From positions 1 to 32,344 of the forward strand of contig CALHPK010000030.1 of the NCBI GenBank assembly GCA_938036315.1: DNA of 32,344 bases, in the 5' to 3' direction. A model generated the notes under the pieces. The model was not told the DNA's origin, did no database searches, and worked only from the letters and a program-made list of their open reading frames with translations. The position numbers were made by a program, and so were the translations under genes. Origin of the DNA: an uncultured bacterium. GTDB lineage: Bacteria; Calescibacteriota; Calescibacteriia; Calescibacteriales; Calescibacteriaceae. This document shows positions 1 to 8,526 of the stretch, piece after piece. Position 1 is the stretch's first letter. Every line of letters begins with the position of its first letter.

Positions 1-790
1 TACATACTTGCGGATCTTGAATGTTAATAACTATGTCATCTATTTTAATGCTTTTTATGTTCTGGCATATATATCTGTCATCTGAAATTTCTGTATTAAA
101 ACTTGTCTCTAAGTTTATTCTGTTTGGATTCAGGCATGAAGAATCTGGACCGATTTCAAAGATTCCTTTCATAGTCACCTCAGCAGACATCGTGTTCGGG
201 TAGATATTTTGGATATATTCGAAATTCTCAAATGTTGAATTCAGTGTATCTGTCCACTTTGTAAATATTTTACCGCTTTTTACTCTTAGGATGTATCCTT
301 TTGTTGTTTTTGTGTGCAGAACATTTTCTGCGATGATCTCGCCTGTTTTTAAAATTTCCTCCTGAATGTCTATTTTGACGTTGAGATTTTCAAAGAAAAA
401 ACCCTCTCCAGACAGTATCATATTTGTGTAAAGTGTAGCATTAATTCTTCTTTTATCATCATAGGCTTGAATTGATAAGTCAAAAGTGTATCTGTTGCCA
501 GGGGTTGTTTTGATTTTTCCAGTTGTCGTTATTCTTTCTTGATAGCAGTTTAAATATTTTTCTCCAGGGCTTACTTCTTCTGAGCAATCTGGACTTATAG
601 ATAAAATTGCTTTTAAAAAATCAGATATAGCATTGACTATATTTACTTGCTGGTATATTGCACTTACTATTTTAAGAGAGTCGTACTCACTTATTCTTGG
701 AGGTTCTGTTTTATCTCTCTTACAGCATATATGATGAGAAATAATAATAACCACAATTGTATGGGAGAATTTTTTTATTACTGTTTTCAT
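1..790 (-). CDS. Secreted or lipoprotein-like hypothetical protein, C-terminus cut by window edge
   Basis: An open frame reads leftward from ATG at 788-790 and runs off the left edge without a stop (263 complete codons visible). The N-terminus is basic (MKTVIKK) and is followed by a hydrophobic stretch ending in a Cys-Cys pair at residues 22-23, so it looks like an export signal. The lipobox is poor (H-H-I-C or H-I-C-C), so lipidation is uncertain. The rest is polar, rich in Ile, Thr and Asn, with scattered Cys and beta-strand-like character. I do not recognise the family. It starts 53 bp after the flgL stop on the same strand and could be the third gene of the flgK-flgL transcript. No strong Shine-Dalgarno is visible. 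That it is a gene is fairly sure from the long uninterrupted frame and signal-like start; its function is unknown. Confidence 0.7.
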   Translation of the reverse strand, partial: MKTVIKKFSHTIVVIIISHHICCKRDKTEPPRISEYDSLKIVSAIYQQVNIVNAISDFLKAILSISPDCSEEVSPGEKYLNCYQERITTTGKIKTTPGNRYTFDLSIQAYDDKRRINATLYTNMILSGEGFFFENLNVKIDIQEEILKTGEIIAENVLHTKTTKGYILRVKSGKIFTKWTDTLNSTFENFEYIQNIYPNTMSAEVTMKGIFEIGPDSSCLNPNRINLETSFNTEISDDRYICQNIKSIKIDDIVINIQDPQVC

Positions 791-843
791 TCTTATTCTT
801 ATAATATTTTGTGATTGTGCAAAGCTTTTATCTATTTATCTAT

Positions 844-2085
844 CTATATGAATCTTAGTATAGTTAATTCGAAGGCTCTTACTGCTGCGATCATTGATGC
901 TTGGGTAATGCTTTCTTTTAAAGTCAGATTTGCAGAAGCTTCAGCCATATCTAAATCTTCAATATTTGATTTTCTTATAGACTGTTGGGTCTTTAGATAA
1001 TTCAAGAGATCTTCTCTTCGCTCAAGGAAAGCTATTTTTTCCCCAACTTTTGCCCTTTCTGAGTTCACAAGTTCATAAGCTTCTTCAATTTGTAAAACTG
1101 CAGATCTCAGTAATTCTCTTGTACTTCCTTCATGGTTTCTAAATCTTAGTATATCTATAAGATCTCGTAGTATTGTGAGAGTTCCCTTTACTTTCTTGGT
1201 CGGGTCCCCGAAGATTTTTCTTCCGTCGGATGTTATATCAATAATTGAATTGTAAACCTCAACCGACAGCGAAAGAGAATCGCCATGGTATTCAGGAAGT
1301 CCATCTCCACCTAGTTCTGAAATAAGCCCCATGTTATCATCAGTGATTGAAAATGTGAATCCTGGTGTGGACGATGAAAGTTGGAGTTTCCCGTTGGGTG
1401 ATACACTTGCAAGAACAAAACCTCCCCCCGATGTATTTATTTTATTTGCCACAGTGACTATTGTATCTGAATCTGTATAGCTTATATTAGCTGATAAAAT
1501 TAGGTTACCATTTGGATCAAAGACTGAAAGTAAGAATCTTCCTTCCTTTATTTTCAGTGCGTCGCCAAGAGTTGTATTCGGATTTATGCCTTTGGGAGAG
1601 GTCCAGTTTTCTGTTCTATCTAATTCTGCGTCATCGTAAGGTTTTTTGTATGATGTTCCAGTTGGAACGATTTTTGAGCCACCGAAGATGTATCTTCCTG
1701 CTACAGATGTGTTAGCAATTTCTACAGCTTCTGAAAAGAGTTCTTCCACAGCCGAAGCTAATGATGACATCTCTTCAGTTGAATCTGCATCTACACCCCT
1801 TTCTGCATGTAGCTTTGCTTTCGCTAAGATATCTGACACTTTTGATAAGGCTTCTTCTTTGCCACGAAGAAAAGTTAGTGCGCTGTTCACATCTGATAAA
1901 TCCCTTGATAGTTTAGATATATCAACCTGAATCCTTTTTGCTAATGTGAATTCACCTGGAGCATCTGAAGGTTTCAGAAGTTTTAATCCTGATGATATCT
2001 GTTGTTGTATTTTGAAAACCTCGGTTTGGTTTCTAATTATTGAATCTTTTCTTGTTTCAAATAAAAATCTTGTGGGGACTCTCAT
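844..2085 (-). CDS. flgL: Flagellar hook-filament junction protein FlgL (HAP3)
   Basis: FlgL is secreted by the flagellar export apparatus and sits between FlgK and the filament. The 413-residue protein begins MRVPTRFLFE, and its N-terminal flagellin-type helix (residues about 1-135, including QQQISSGLKLLKPSDAP and VAGRYIFGG) is typical of FlgL. The C-terminal helical region (about 320-413) closes the D0/D1 coiled coil. Residues about 182-262 form an insert (GRFLLSVFDPNGNL through ITDDNMGL) that resembles an insert in the adjacent FlgK. Length is larger than the roughly 300-320 residues of enteric FlgL because of this insert. A strong Shine-Dalgarno, GGGAGGT on the minus strand at 2095-2101, fixes the start. 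It lies 90 bp downstream of flgK and is presumably co-transcribed with it. Confidence 0.93.
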   Translation of the reverse strand: MRVPTRFLFETRKDSIIRNQTEVFKIQQQISSGLKLLKPSDAPGEFTLAKRIQVDISKLSRDLSDVNSALTFLRGKEEALSKVSDILAKAKLHAERGVDADSTEEMSSLASAVEELFSEAVEIANTSVAGRYIFGGSKIVPTGTSYKKPYDDAELDRTENWTSPKGINPNTTLGDALKIKEGRFLLSVFDPNGNLILSANISYTDSDTIVTVANKINTSGGGFVLASVSPNGKLQLSSSTPGFTFSITDDNMGLISELGGDGLPEYHGDSLSLSVEVYNSIIDITSDGRKIFGDPTKKVKGTLTILRDLIDILRFRNHEGSTRELLRSAVLQIEEAYELVNSERAKVGEKIAFLERREDLLNYLKTQQSIRKSNIEDLDMAEASANLTLKESITQASMIAAVRAFELTILRFI

Positions 2086-2175
2086 ATTAATTTGACCTCC
2101 CTTTGTGCTTTTTTGTTTTATCTATTATTAGTAATGTCGCCCCCGTTCTGTTATTTATTAATGATGTTGCCATCG

Positions 2176-3897
2176 TCAGCCCCCTCCTCCAGCAAGTCCG
2201 AGTATTGTAAGAAGCATCTCGTCGGAAATCCTTACAATTCGCGCTGAAGCCTCGAACGCCCTCTGATACTCGATTGTCTTTATGAACTCTTCATCAAGAG
2301 ATACTCCAGACCTCTGCTGAATCTCTGCTTCGAGCGTATCTACAACAAGTTTTCTTGCTGACACCTCAACATTTAAAAATGATGAGATGTTCCCAATCTC
2401 ATTTTGTATGTCAAGGTAAATATCTATAAGTGTTCTTGTTCCATCAACTTTTTTGGTTTTTAAAGATGCAAATTCCAATGCCAAATCGTTTGAGTATGGG
2501 GAAGCCGGGTCTGAAGAAGAAGATAGAAACTGCGGATTTTCTTTAAAAGCTTGTTCTACATCAATATCAAACACATTAGCTCCCACAATGAATGAATCTA
2601 TACCAAGGGCTACCCCCAGCCCCCCAGTATCATCATAGATATCAAATTTGAAACCCGAAGTTGCTTCAATCTTTAGCCTGTTATCAGGGGTTATAGATGC
2701 TGAAACATAGCCCGAGTTTCCTGCAGCACCATTTATCAATGATGCTATATTACCTATTCCATCAACATCTGGGTCATAAAAGATTGTGAATGTTGAAACA
2801 AGATTCCCACTTTCATCATATACTGCTATTGAGAGTCTGCCAGCCGTTGCCGAATATGGTAATCCAGCCGAGTTTATTGGGGTAAATGAATCTGATGCCC
2901 TGTATGTTGAGATAATTTCTTTGGGATGAGATATCCCAACTCCGCGTACTTGTATTGAGCCAAAGACCTTTACTATTTGCCTTGCAAATGAATTTAATCT
3001 CAAGATTATGTCATGAGTTACTTTATCTCTTATCTTCAGGAGCCCTCCGATTGTTCCTCCTGTTATGAATGGTGTTATATCCCAAACATTCCCTTTACCG
3101 TCAATGTATTTTATTTTGTGTAATGCTTCGGATTGTTGGACAACCTTAGCTTGGTTTGTCGGATCAATCTCAAACGTAAGTGAATATGCCCTATCTCTAT
3201 CGATGAGCATATGTCCGCCTCTTTTGAGATAAACATTTATCATACCATTTTCGGTTTCAAATGTATTTATATCTATCAGCTCTGAAAGCTTTCTTATGAG
3301 TAAATCTCTTTGGTCTTTTAGTTCGTTTGGGTTTTCTCTTCCCGCCTGAAGCTCCGCTATTTTTTTATTTAGTGTTGCAATTTGCTTGAGCATAGAATTT
3401 ATTTCCTGAATATGCTGTACAATTGCTTTATCGGTCTCAGTTCGTATATTTGCTACTGATTCAGCAGTTTCTCTTAATCTGAAAGTAAAGCTTTGTGCTT
3501 TTAAGATGACATTCTGCCTAAGTCCGGGTGCTTCTGGATTTGTTGATAGCTCTTCAAATGCTGAAAATAGTTCGTCAAGCGAGTTCAGTAGCCCACTTCC
3601 TTGATTATCAGAAAACAATGATTCTATTCTGTCGATCAGATCTTTCTGTGCTGAGAAATCTTTAAGTATCTGAAGTTCCTCATGCATCCTCTTTTCAAGA
3701 AAGGCAAGTCTTTCTCTTTTAGCTCCCGCAAATAAGACCCCGATTTGCGAGGGGGGGAGTGGGGTAAGTAGAGCGGTTTGCCTTGTGTATCCTTCGGTTC
3801 CGGCGTTCGTTATGTTCTTTGATGTAAGCTCAAGAGCAGCCCTTGATGTAAAGATTCCAGTCTTAGCAGCAATGAGAATATCTCGTATTCCTGCCAC
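2176..3897 (-). CDS. flgK: Flagellar hook-associated protein FlgK (HAP1)
   Basis: FlgK is the first hook-filament junction protein. The 573-residue protein starts with GTG and reads MAGIRDILIAAKTGIF, followed by ELTSKNITNAGTEGYTRQ, the conserved N-terminal flagellar rod/hook motif. Residues 150-215 contain the FlgK coiled coil and the NELKDQRDLLIRKLSELI motif. The C-terminus has GVSLDEEFIKTIEYQRAFEASARI (read in two parts, 531-544 and 545-554), the standard closing motif. An insert at about 353-437 is similar to one in FlgL. No Shine-Dalgarno precedes the GTG; instead a sigma-28-like -10 (TCCGATAA) lies 9 nt upstream, so the transcript may be nearly leaderless. A divergent acyl-CoA synthetase gene starts 109 bp away. 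The assignment is secure; the GTG start is likely but inferred. Confidence 0.95.
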   Translation of the reverse strand: MAGIRDILIAAKTGIFTSRAALELTSKNITNAGTEGYTRQTALLTPLPPSQIGVLFAGAKRERLAFLEKRMHEELQILKDFSAQKDLIDRIESLFSDNQGSGLLNSLDELFSAFEELSTNPEAPGLRQNVILKAQSFTFRLRETAESVANIRTETDKAIVQHIQEINSMLKQIATLNKKIAELQAGRENPNELKDQRDLLIRKLSELIDINTFETENGMINVYLKRGGHMLIDRDRAYSLTFEIDPTNQAKVVQQSEALHKIKYIDGKGNVWDITPFITGGTIGGLLKIRDKVTHDIILRLNSFARQIVKVFGSIQVRGVGISHPKEIISTYRASDSFTPINSAGLPYSATAGRLSIAVYDESGNLVSTFTIFYDPDVDGIGNIASLINGAAGNSGYVSASITPDNRLKIEATSGFKFDIYDDTGGLGVALGIDSFIVGANVFDIDVEQAFKENPQFLSSSSDPASPYSNDLALEFASLKTKKVDGTRTLIDIYLDIQNEIGNISSFLNVEVSARKLVVDTLEAEIQQRSGVSLDEEFIKTIEYQRAFEASARIVRISDEMLLTILGLAGGGG

Positions 3898-3906
3898 AAT
3901 TTAACT

Positions 3907-3933
3907 TTATCGGAAATGATCAGCGTTTTTGAA
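3907..3933 (-). promoter_or_regulatory. Sigma-28 (FliA)-like promoter for flgK-flgL
   Basis: On the minus strand TCCGATAA (3907-3914) matches seven of eight positions of the sigma-28 -10 consensus GCCGATAA. Eleven bases upstream is TTCAAAAA (3926-3933), a weak partial match to the -35 TAAAGTTT. The expected start point is about 2-4 nt before the flgK GTG. The -10 is convincing; the -35 is not. Confidence 0.55.
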
Positions 3934-3962
3934 GTCAATATAGTTTGAAGTCAATATAGTTT
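3931..3962. repeat. Tandem duplication, 2 x 16 bp, between flgK and acyl-CoA synthetase
   Basis: The unit GAAGTCAATATAGTTT occurs twice with no mismatch, at 3931-3946 and 3947-3962. Identity extends only 3 nt to the left (TTT), so little microhomology flanks the event. Each copy carries TATAGT on the plus strand (3939-3944, 3955-3960), a -10-like hexamer pointing to the downstream gene, and TTGACT on the minus strand. Confidence 0.95.
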
Positions 3963-3993
3963 TTGATTTTAGATAAAAGCCTAAAAACGTAAT

Positions 3994-3999
3994 TAAGAT
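3994..3999 (+). promoter_or_regulatory. -10-like box (TAAGAT) for a leaderless start
   Basis: TAAGAT sits at -13 to -8 relative to the ATG at 4007. No Shine-Dalgarno is present. The spacing would place transcription initiation at or next to the start codon, as in other genes of this window. Confidence 0.4.
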
Positions 4000-4006
4000 A
4001 CTGCTT

Positions 4007-5788
4007 ATGGCAGAGTTGAGATTCCCAAGCATCCCCGCAGCTTTCTTCAGACAGGCAAGATTGAATCTCGAAAAAACTTTTGAGATATATAAGAAAAATG
4101 GCAGTTGGCTCAAGCGAAGTTTTAAAGATTCAGGAAGTAGAATACTCTCCATAGCCGGGGGATTGAGAAAACTGGGAATAAAAAATGGTGACAAGGTTGC
4201 TATTATGTCCCAGACGCGTTCAGAGTGGACTCTGTGCGACCTTGCAATCCAATCTGCAGGGGGAACTACAGTTCCAATATATGTAGGTATACCACCTTCA
4301 GAAGTATCATTCATTTTAGAAAATTCGGATTCCCAGGTTCTTTTCGTTGAGAAGTTGAAATATCTCAAAGATGTAAAGCTCCCGCGAAACATAAAAGCGG
4401 TTATTGTATTCGATACAGCAGATCAAGAAGGTAAAGTGGAGGGAGAAGATTTTCTACACCTTCAGAAACTTGAGGATCTGGGAAAAGATATACATCAGGA
4501 AATAGATATAGATAGTATAAAGCCCTCGGATCTGTCGACCATAGTCTACACCTCAGGGACAACCGGTGTTCCCAAGGGTGTTATGCTTTCGCATAAAAAT
4601 ATTCTCTTTATGGTGGATTCTGTTTCCAAGATTATAGTTCCCTGTGATGGCGATGTGATTTTTGCATGGCTCCCTTTCGCTCACATTTTCGGGCGTCTGA
4701 TTATATTCTACGCAACATATAACGGCGTCCCAATTGCTTACTCAGAAGGATTAGCAAAGATTCTCGAAAACATCCAGGATGTAAAACCAACATTGTTCCC
4801 ATCTGTTCCGAGAATCTATGAAAAGGCTTATGAAAGAATAAAAGCTCAGGCAAGCTCATCTCCAGCAAAGGAGAAAATATTTGAATTTGCTGAAAAAATA
4901 GGGGCAATCTACGCCGAATACAAAAAGGATGCCGAACCCATACCACCTCATATCCTTGTCGCATACAGAATTGCAGATAAACTCGTTTTCTCAAAGATAA
5001 GGAAAGTTTTCGGGGGAAGAATAAGACTATGTATATCAGGAGGGGCTGCTATTCCACCACATATAGCTAGATTCTTCACAGGAGCAGGAATTACTCTGCT
5101 CGAAGGCTATGGACTTACAGAAACTGCCTCTGTGGTAGCAGTCAACAGAGAAAAGAAATTCAAATTTGGGTCCATAGGACTCCCTATTCCCGGAGTTGAG
5201 ATGAAAGTCGCAGAGGATGGCGAGCTTCTGATAAAATCACCGTCCGTAATGCAGGGATACTATAAAATGCCAGAGGAGAGCAGTAAAGTCTTCACAGAAG
5301 ATGGATGGTTCAAAACCGGTGATATTGTTGAAATGGATGAGGAAGGGTTTATATATTTCAAAGGCAGAAAGAAAAACATAATTGTAACATCCTTCGGGAA
5401 AAACATAGCACCAGAACCAATAGAACTTGAGATACAAAAAGATGCTCTTATAGAGTCCTGCGCTATATTTGGAGATGAAAAACCGTACCTTGTCGCCCTG
5501 ATCTCTCTGAACAAGGAAGAGTTGATGAAGTTTGCAGAAAGTAGGGGTCTCAAAGAAAAAAGCATATCTGAACTCTCAAAATCTCAGGTAGTCAGAGAAT
5601 ATGTTAAATCTGTTATTGATCGGGTTAATTTACACAGACCGTCATACGAGAGAATACATAAGTTTGAGATAATTCCTGAGGAATGGACTGCCGAAACCGG
5701 AGAGCTTACTCCAACTTTAAAAGTCAAAAAACACCTTATATATAAAAAATATAAAGATATAATTGAAGCGATGTACTCATCATCATAA
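4007..5788 (+). CDS. Long-chain fatty acid--CoA ligase, AMP-forming (FadD15/ACSL-like)
   Basis: Activates fatty acids with ATP and CoA through an acyl-adenylate. The 593-residue protein carries the P-loop motif YTSGTTGVPKG (181-191), the adenine-binding motif GYGLTET (367-373), the TGD hinge region (437-439), the GRKKNII segment (453-459) and a C-terminal SFGKNIAPEPIE block (462-473) typical of bacterial long-chain acyl-CoA synthetases of the FadD15/ACSL type. Length and domain order match that group. Membrane association is likely but no transmembrane helix is obvious. It has no Shine-Dalgarno, and a TAAGAT box lies just before ATG. Its last codons (AMYSSS) and stop fall inside a 26-bp tandem duplication. 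The family is certain. Whether it serves beta-oxidation or phospholipid synthesis cannot be told from the neighbours. Confidence 0.92.
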   Translation: MAELRFPSIPAAFFRQARLNLEKTFEIYKKNGSWLKRSFKDSGSRILSIAGGLRKLGIKNGDKVAIMSQTRSEWTLCDLAIQSAGGTTVPIYVGIPPSEVSFILENSDSQVLFVEKLKYLKDVKLPRNIKAVIVFDTADQEGKVEGEDFLHLQKLEDLGKDIHQEIDIDSIKPSDLSTIVYTSGTTGVPKGVMLSHKNILFMVDSVSKIIVPCDGDVIFAWLPFAHIFGRLIIFYATYNGVPIAYSEGLAKILENIQDVKPTLFPSVPRIYEKAYERIKAQASSSPAKEKIFEFAEKIGAIYAEYKKDAEPIPPHILVAYRIADKLVFSKIRKVFGGRIRLCISGGAAIPPHIARFFTGAGITLLEGYGLTETASVVAVNREKKFKFGSIGLPIPGVEMKVAEDGELLIKSPSVMQGYYKMPEESSKVFTEDGWFKTGDIVEMDEEGFIYFKGRKKNIIVTSFGKNIAPEPIELEIQKDALIESCAIFGDEKPYLVALISLNKEELMKFAESRGLKEKSISELSKSQVVREYVKSVIDRVNLHRPSYERIHKFEIIPEEWTAETGELTPTLKVKKHLIYKKYKDIIEAMYSSS

Positions 5789-5820
5789 TTTATTCGATGT
5801 ACTCATCATCATAATTTATT
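5769..5820. repeat. Tandem duplication, 2 x 26 bp, spanning the acyl-CoA synthetase stop codon
   Basis: Two exact 26-bp copies lie at 5769-5794 and 5795-5820. The first holds the last codons and TAA stop of the acyl-CoA synthetase. A third, degenerate copy (ending in the same ATAATTTATT) occupies 5821-5840 and abuts the rimO ATG. Each copy ends in a CATAAT/GATAAT-like hexamer, so the event multiplied a promoter-like element. Confidence 0.95.
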
Positions 5821-5826
5821 CATTGT

Positions 5827-5835
5827 TATGATAAT
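5827..5835 (+). promoter_or_regulatory. -10-like box (TATGATAAT) immediately before rimO
   Basis: TATGAT (5827-5832) overlaps GATAAT (5830-5835), 6-14 nt upstream of the rimO ATG. No Shine-Dalgarno is present, consistent with a leaderless or near-leaderless transcript. Confidence 0.4.
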
Positions 5836-5840
5836 TTATT

Positions 5841-7181
5841 ATGGCGTCCACTCTTTTAAGTAAAAAACTCCGAGGTACCAGAAAATTTTTTCTCGTGAAT
5901 CTTGGGTGTCCAAAGAATCTTATTGATTCCGAGAACCTTTCGCTTGAGCTTATAAAAAGAGGATTTGAACCAGTTCAAGATCCAGATTCAGCAGATGCGA
6001 TAATAATAAATACCTGCGGGTTCATAGAAGATGCAAGAAAAATGAGCCAGAGTTACGCCAATGAGTTTTCAAAGTTCAGAAAGTTTGACAAAAAACTTAT
6101 AGTTCTTGGTTGCTATCCTAAAAGAATAGGAATTGAGAAAGCAAAGCGGAAGATCCCAGCTGATTTTGTCTTCCTCGATTGGAAAGATCTGATTGATGCA
6201 TTTGATAGCATAACACAAATTGGTGATTCAACCGGTAGGAAGATGAGGTTTACTGATGGAACGGGCAGAAATTTTCCATTGAGAATAAATACACTTTCGC
6301 CATTTTCTGCATACCTTAAAATTTCCGAAGGATGCTCACGCTCATGTTCTTTCTGCTCGATTCCACTGATAAGAGGTGCTTTAAAATCACGTCCAGAAGA
6401 GGAAATTTTGAGTGAAGCAAGGTACCTTGCCGATTCGGGAGTGAAGGAATTGATCAGAGTATCACAAGATACTACGATGTGGGGGGTTGATATGAGAAAG
6501 AAGAGAGAAGATTTTCTGAGGTTACTCGATAAACTTTCACAAATAGATGGTATTGCGTGGATAAGGCTTCTTTATATATATCCAGATAGCTTTGCCGAAA
6601 AGCTCATCGATTACATAGCTCAGAATAACAAGATAGTAAGATATATTGAGATTCCTTTTCAACATATAGATGATCAGATACTAAAAAATATGGGCAGAGT
6701 ATCACGCGAGAGCAATATAAGGGCAATAATTGAGAGAATCAAAGAAAAGATTCCAGATATGGCTATAAGAACTGAACTCATTGTAGGTTTCCCAGGGGAG
6801 ACAGATGAAAAATTCATAAAGCTTGTAGAATTTGTCAAGGAATACAAGTTTGATTGGCTTGGAGTCTTTACTTTTTCCCCGGAACCTCAAACAGCATCTT
6901 TTAATATGTGGAAAATAGATAGGATTCCAAAGAAGGTAAAAGAAGAGAGAAAGAACGAGATTATGCGTGTATGGTCAGAGATACTGGAGGAAAAACAGAA
7001 AAGTAGAGTGGGTACAACGCTAAGGTGCATATATGAATCTGAGACATCAGCAAGAGCTTACTTTCAAGCGCCAGAATCAGATGGATTTGTGAAACTGAGG
7101 GGAACAGCAAGTAAAACTCCATTCATCAATGTGAAAATTGTGGATTTTGAATTTGAAAACCTCATAGGAGAAGTACTGTAG
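5841..7181 (+). CDS. rimO: Ribosomal protein S12 methylthiotransferase RimO
   Basis: RimO adds a methylthio group to a conserved Asp of ribosomal protein S12. The 446-residue protein shows the three N-terminal MTTase cysteines C23 (LGCPKN), C59 (NTCGFI) and C91 (LGCY). The radical-SAM cluster is CSRSCSFC (C165, C169, C172). The Q-D-T-T motif appears as QDTTMWGVD, with Trp where Tyr is more usual. The C-terminal TRAM domain covers about 375-446. Length is normal. The initial residues MASTLLSKKLRGTRKF form a short basic leader before the conserved FLVNLGCPKN. RimO is preferred over MiaB because of the spacing and sequence of LGCPKN and the QDTT motif. It follows the acyl-CoA synthetase by 52 bp of repeat and probably has its own leaderless promoter. 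Confidence 0.95.
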   Translation: MASTLLSKKLRGTRKFFLVNLGCPKNLIDSENLSLELIKRGFEPVQDPDSADAIIINTCGFIEDARKMSQSYANEFSKFRKFDKKLIVLGCYPKRIGIEKAKRKIPADFVFLDWKDLIDAFDSITQIGDSTGRKMRFTDGTGRNFPLRINTLSPFSAYLKISEGCSRSCSFCSIPLIRGALKSRPEEEILSEARYLADSGVKELIRVSQDTTMWGVDMRKKREDFLRLLDKLSQIDGIAWIRLLYIYPDSFAEKLIDYIAQNNKIVRYIEIPFQHIDDQILKNMGRVSRESNIRAIIERIKEKIPDMAIRTELIVGFPGETDEKFIKLVEFVKEYKFDWLGVFTFSPEPQTASFNMWKIDRIPKKVKEERKNEIMRVWSEILEEKQKSRVGTTLRCIYESETSARAYFQAPESDGFVKLRGTASKTPFINVKIVDFEFENLIGEVL

Positions 7182-7215
7182 TGTGGAGTGTGGGCATCAG
7201 ACAGGATAATTAAAA

Positions 7216-8517
7216 ATGATTAGGGCTTACGTAAATGCTCTATTAACATTCTATATCATATCTATATTTGTACTATCTGCAGTAAGGACATTATCGGAGT
7301 TGAAAATTTCTGAGAATCCAAACTATTTTTTCTTCTCAAAGTTCTGGTTCTACTCTCTTGTTGTTTACGTAGAATCTATTTTAGCTCAAAGATTCAGCAG
7401 GATACTCGTGTTATCTGTAATTTTCCCTTTTTTCATATTTGCTATATCCACAGAGCTTGATCAGATTCTTTTTTTCAAATCGTTTGATAAGGGGCTATCT
7501 ATGAGCGGTTTTGTGGCATCAATAACAAGCTTTTTTGTTCTGGGGGGTGGGATTCCTAAGGTAAGCTTGATTCTTTTGTTTTCCACCAAATTCATTTTTT
7601 TGCTTTTTTTGGTCATAACCAGAAGGGTTTCTATACTTTACGCCTTAATATTTTTTTCAGTAGCTTACATCCTGTGGAATGTTTCACACATCTATTATTT
7701 ATATGGGAGAATAAAAATTTTTGACGTCATCCTCTTTGAAAATATTGATATCTCATATGTACTGAGCGGGATAGTGTATTTTTCACTTTTTTTAGTGCTA
7801 TACGCAACAAAAGAGAATCACTACATAATAAAAGATTTTTCTCCTCATACCATAATTTATTTGCTGATTTTGTCAGTTCTTGGATTTGCTTCTGCAGGTC
7901 AGCAAGGATACATAAAGATAACCAAGATAATTTTAGATATATTTTCCTTCTATTCAGTAGCATTGATTTTCAAAAAAATAGAGAAGATAGAAAACTATAG
8001 TCACAAAGATGTAAAAGATCTATTAATTTTGCTGGCTGTTATTGTTTCAATATTGACTCAGAGTAGAGGAATATTTGTTGTGGTATTGATTTTTATTTTG
8101 CCTATCTTTGCGGTTTATTACTTACCCCCTCTCCAGCTCAAGGGCACGCTTTTGGGAAATTTGATTTATTCAGCATTTGCTGGACTCCTTTTTATTGTCT
8201 CTCATCTCTCACTAAAAACAACTTTTTCAATAACTTATGAAGCTATCATGATAACTCTGAGTGCTATCTTGTTCTCATTTCTGGCAAAAACTTCAGAAAA
8301 TACCGCCAACCCATCTGTAAGGAGAATTCTTAATACTGCTTTATGCTTTACCCCATTAATACTTTTCAGATCACTCCCAGATATTATTGTAGCTACAGGA
8401 CTTAGTATAATTTCTATGCTTTTCCCTAAATCAAATTTAACAAGGTTTACTTTGATCTTGTATTTCACTTCAAAGTATATTTATCTGAAGGAGAAACTTC
8501 CTAAGTTTCCCTTCTAA
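7216..8517 (+). CDS. Polytopic integral membrane protein of unknown function
   Basis: The 433-residue protein is mostly hydrophobic, with roughly ten or more predicted membrane segments (for example residues about 8-24, 44-58, 63-82, 98-115, 118-136, 140-160, 182-200, 213-228, 266-285, 287-305). Short basic loops and a basic tail (LKEKLPKFPF) separate or follow them. I find no catalytic or transporter signature. AGGA lies about 9 nt before ATG, a modest Shine-Dalgarno. The gene begins 34 bp after rimO and may share its transcript. It ends 9 bp from the convergent lipoprotein gene. The composition resembles envelope polymer or O-antigen-type membrane proteins, but that is only a similarity of character. 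It is clearly a gene; its function is unknown. Confidence 0.75.
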   Translation: MIRAYVNALLTFYIISIFVLSAVRTLSELKISENPNYFFFSKFWFYSLVVYVESILAQRFSRILVLSVIFPFFIFAISTELDQILFFKSFDKGLSMSGFVASITSFFVLGGGIPKVSLILLFSTKFIFLLFLVITRRVSILYALIFFSVAYILWNVSHIYYLYGRIKIFDVILFENIDISYVLSGIVYFSLFLVLYATKENHYIIKDFSPHTIIYLLILSVLGFASAGQQGYIKITKIILDIFSFYSVALIFKKIEKIENYSHKDVKDLLILLAVIVSILTQSRGIFVVVLIFILPIFAVYYLPPLQLKGTLLGNLIYSAFAGLLFIVSHLSLKTTFSITYEAIMITLSAILFSFLAKTSENTANPSVRRILNTALCFTPLILFRSLPDIIVATGLSIISMLFPKSNLTRFTLILYFTSKYIYLKEKLPKFPF

Positions 8518-8526
8518 AATTGGGGC

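Noticed and set aside
3907-4392. 161-codon minus-strand frame opposite the acyl-CoA synthetase
   Set aside because: Antisense to a conserved gene, no family resemblance, and its end overlaps the flgK promoter region.
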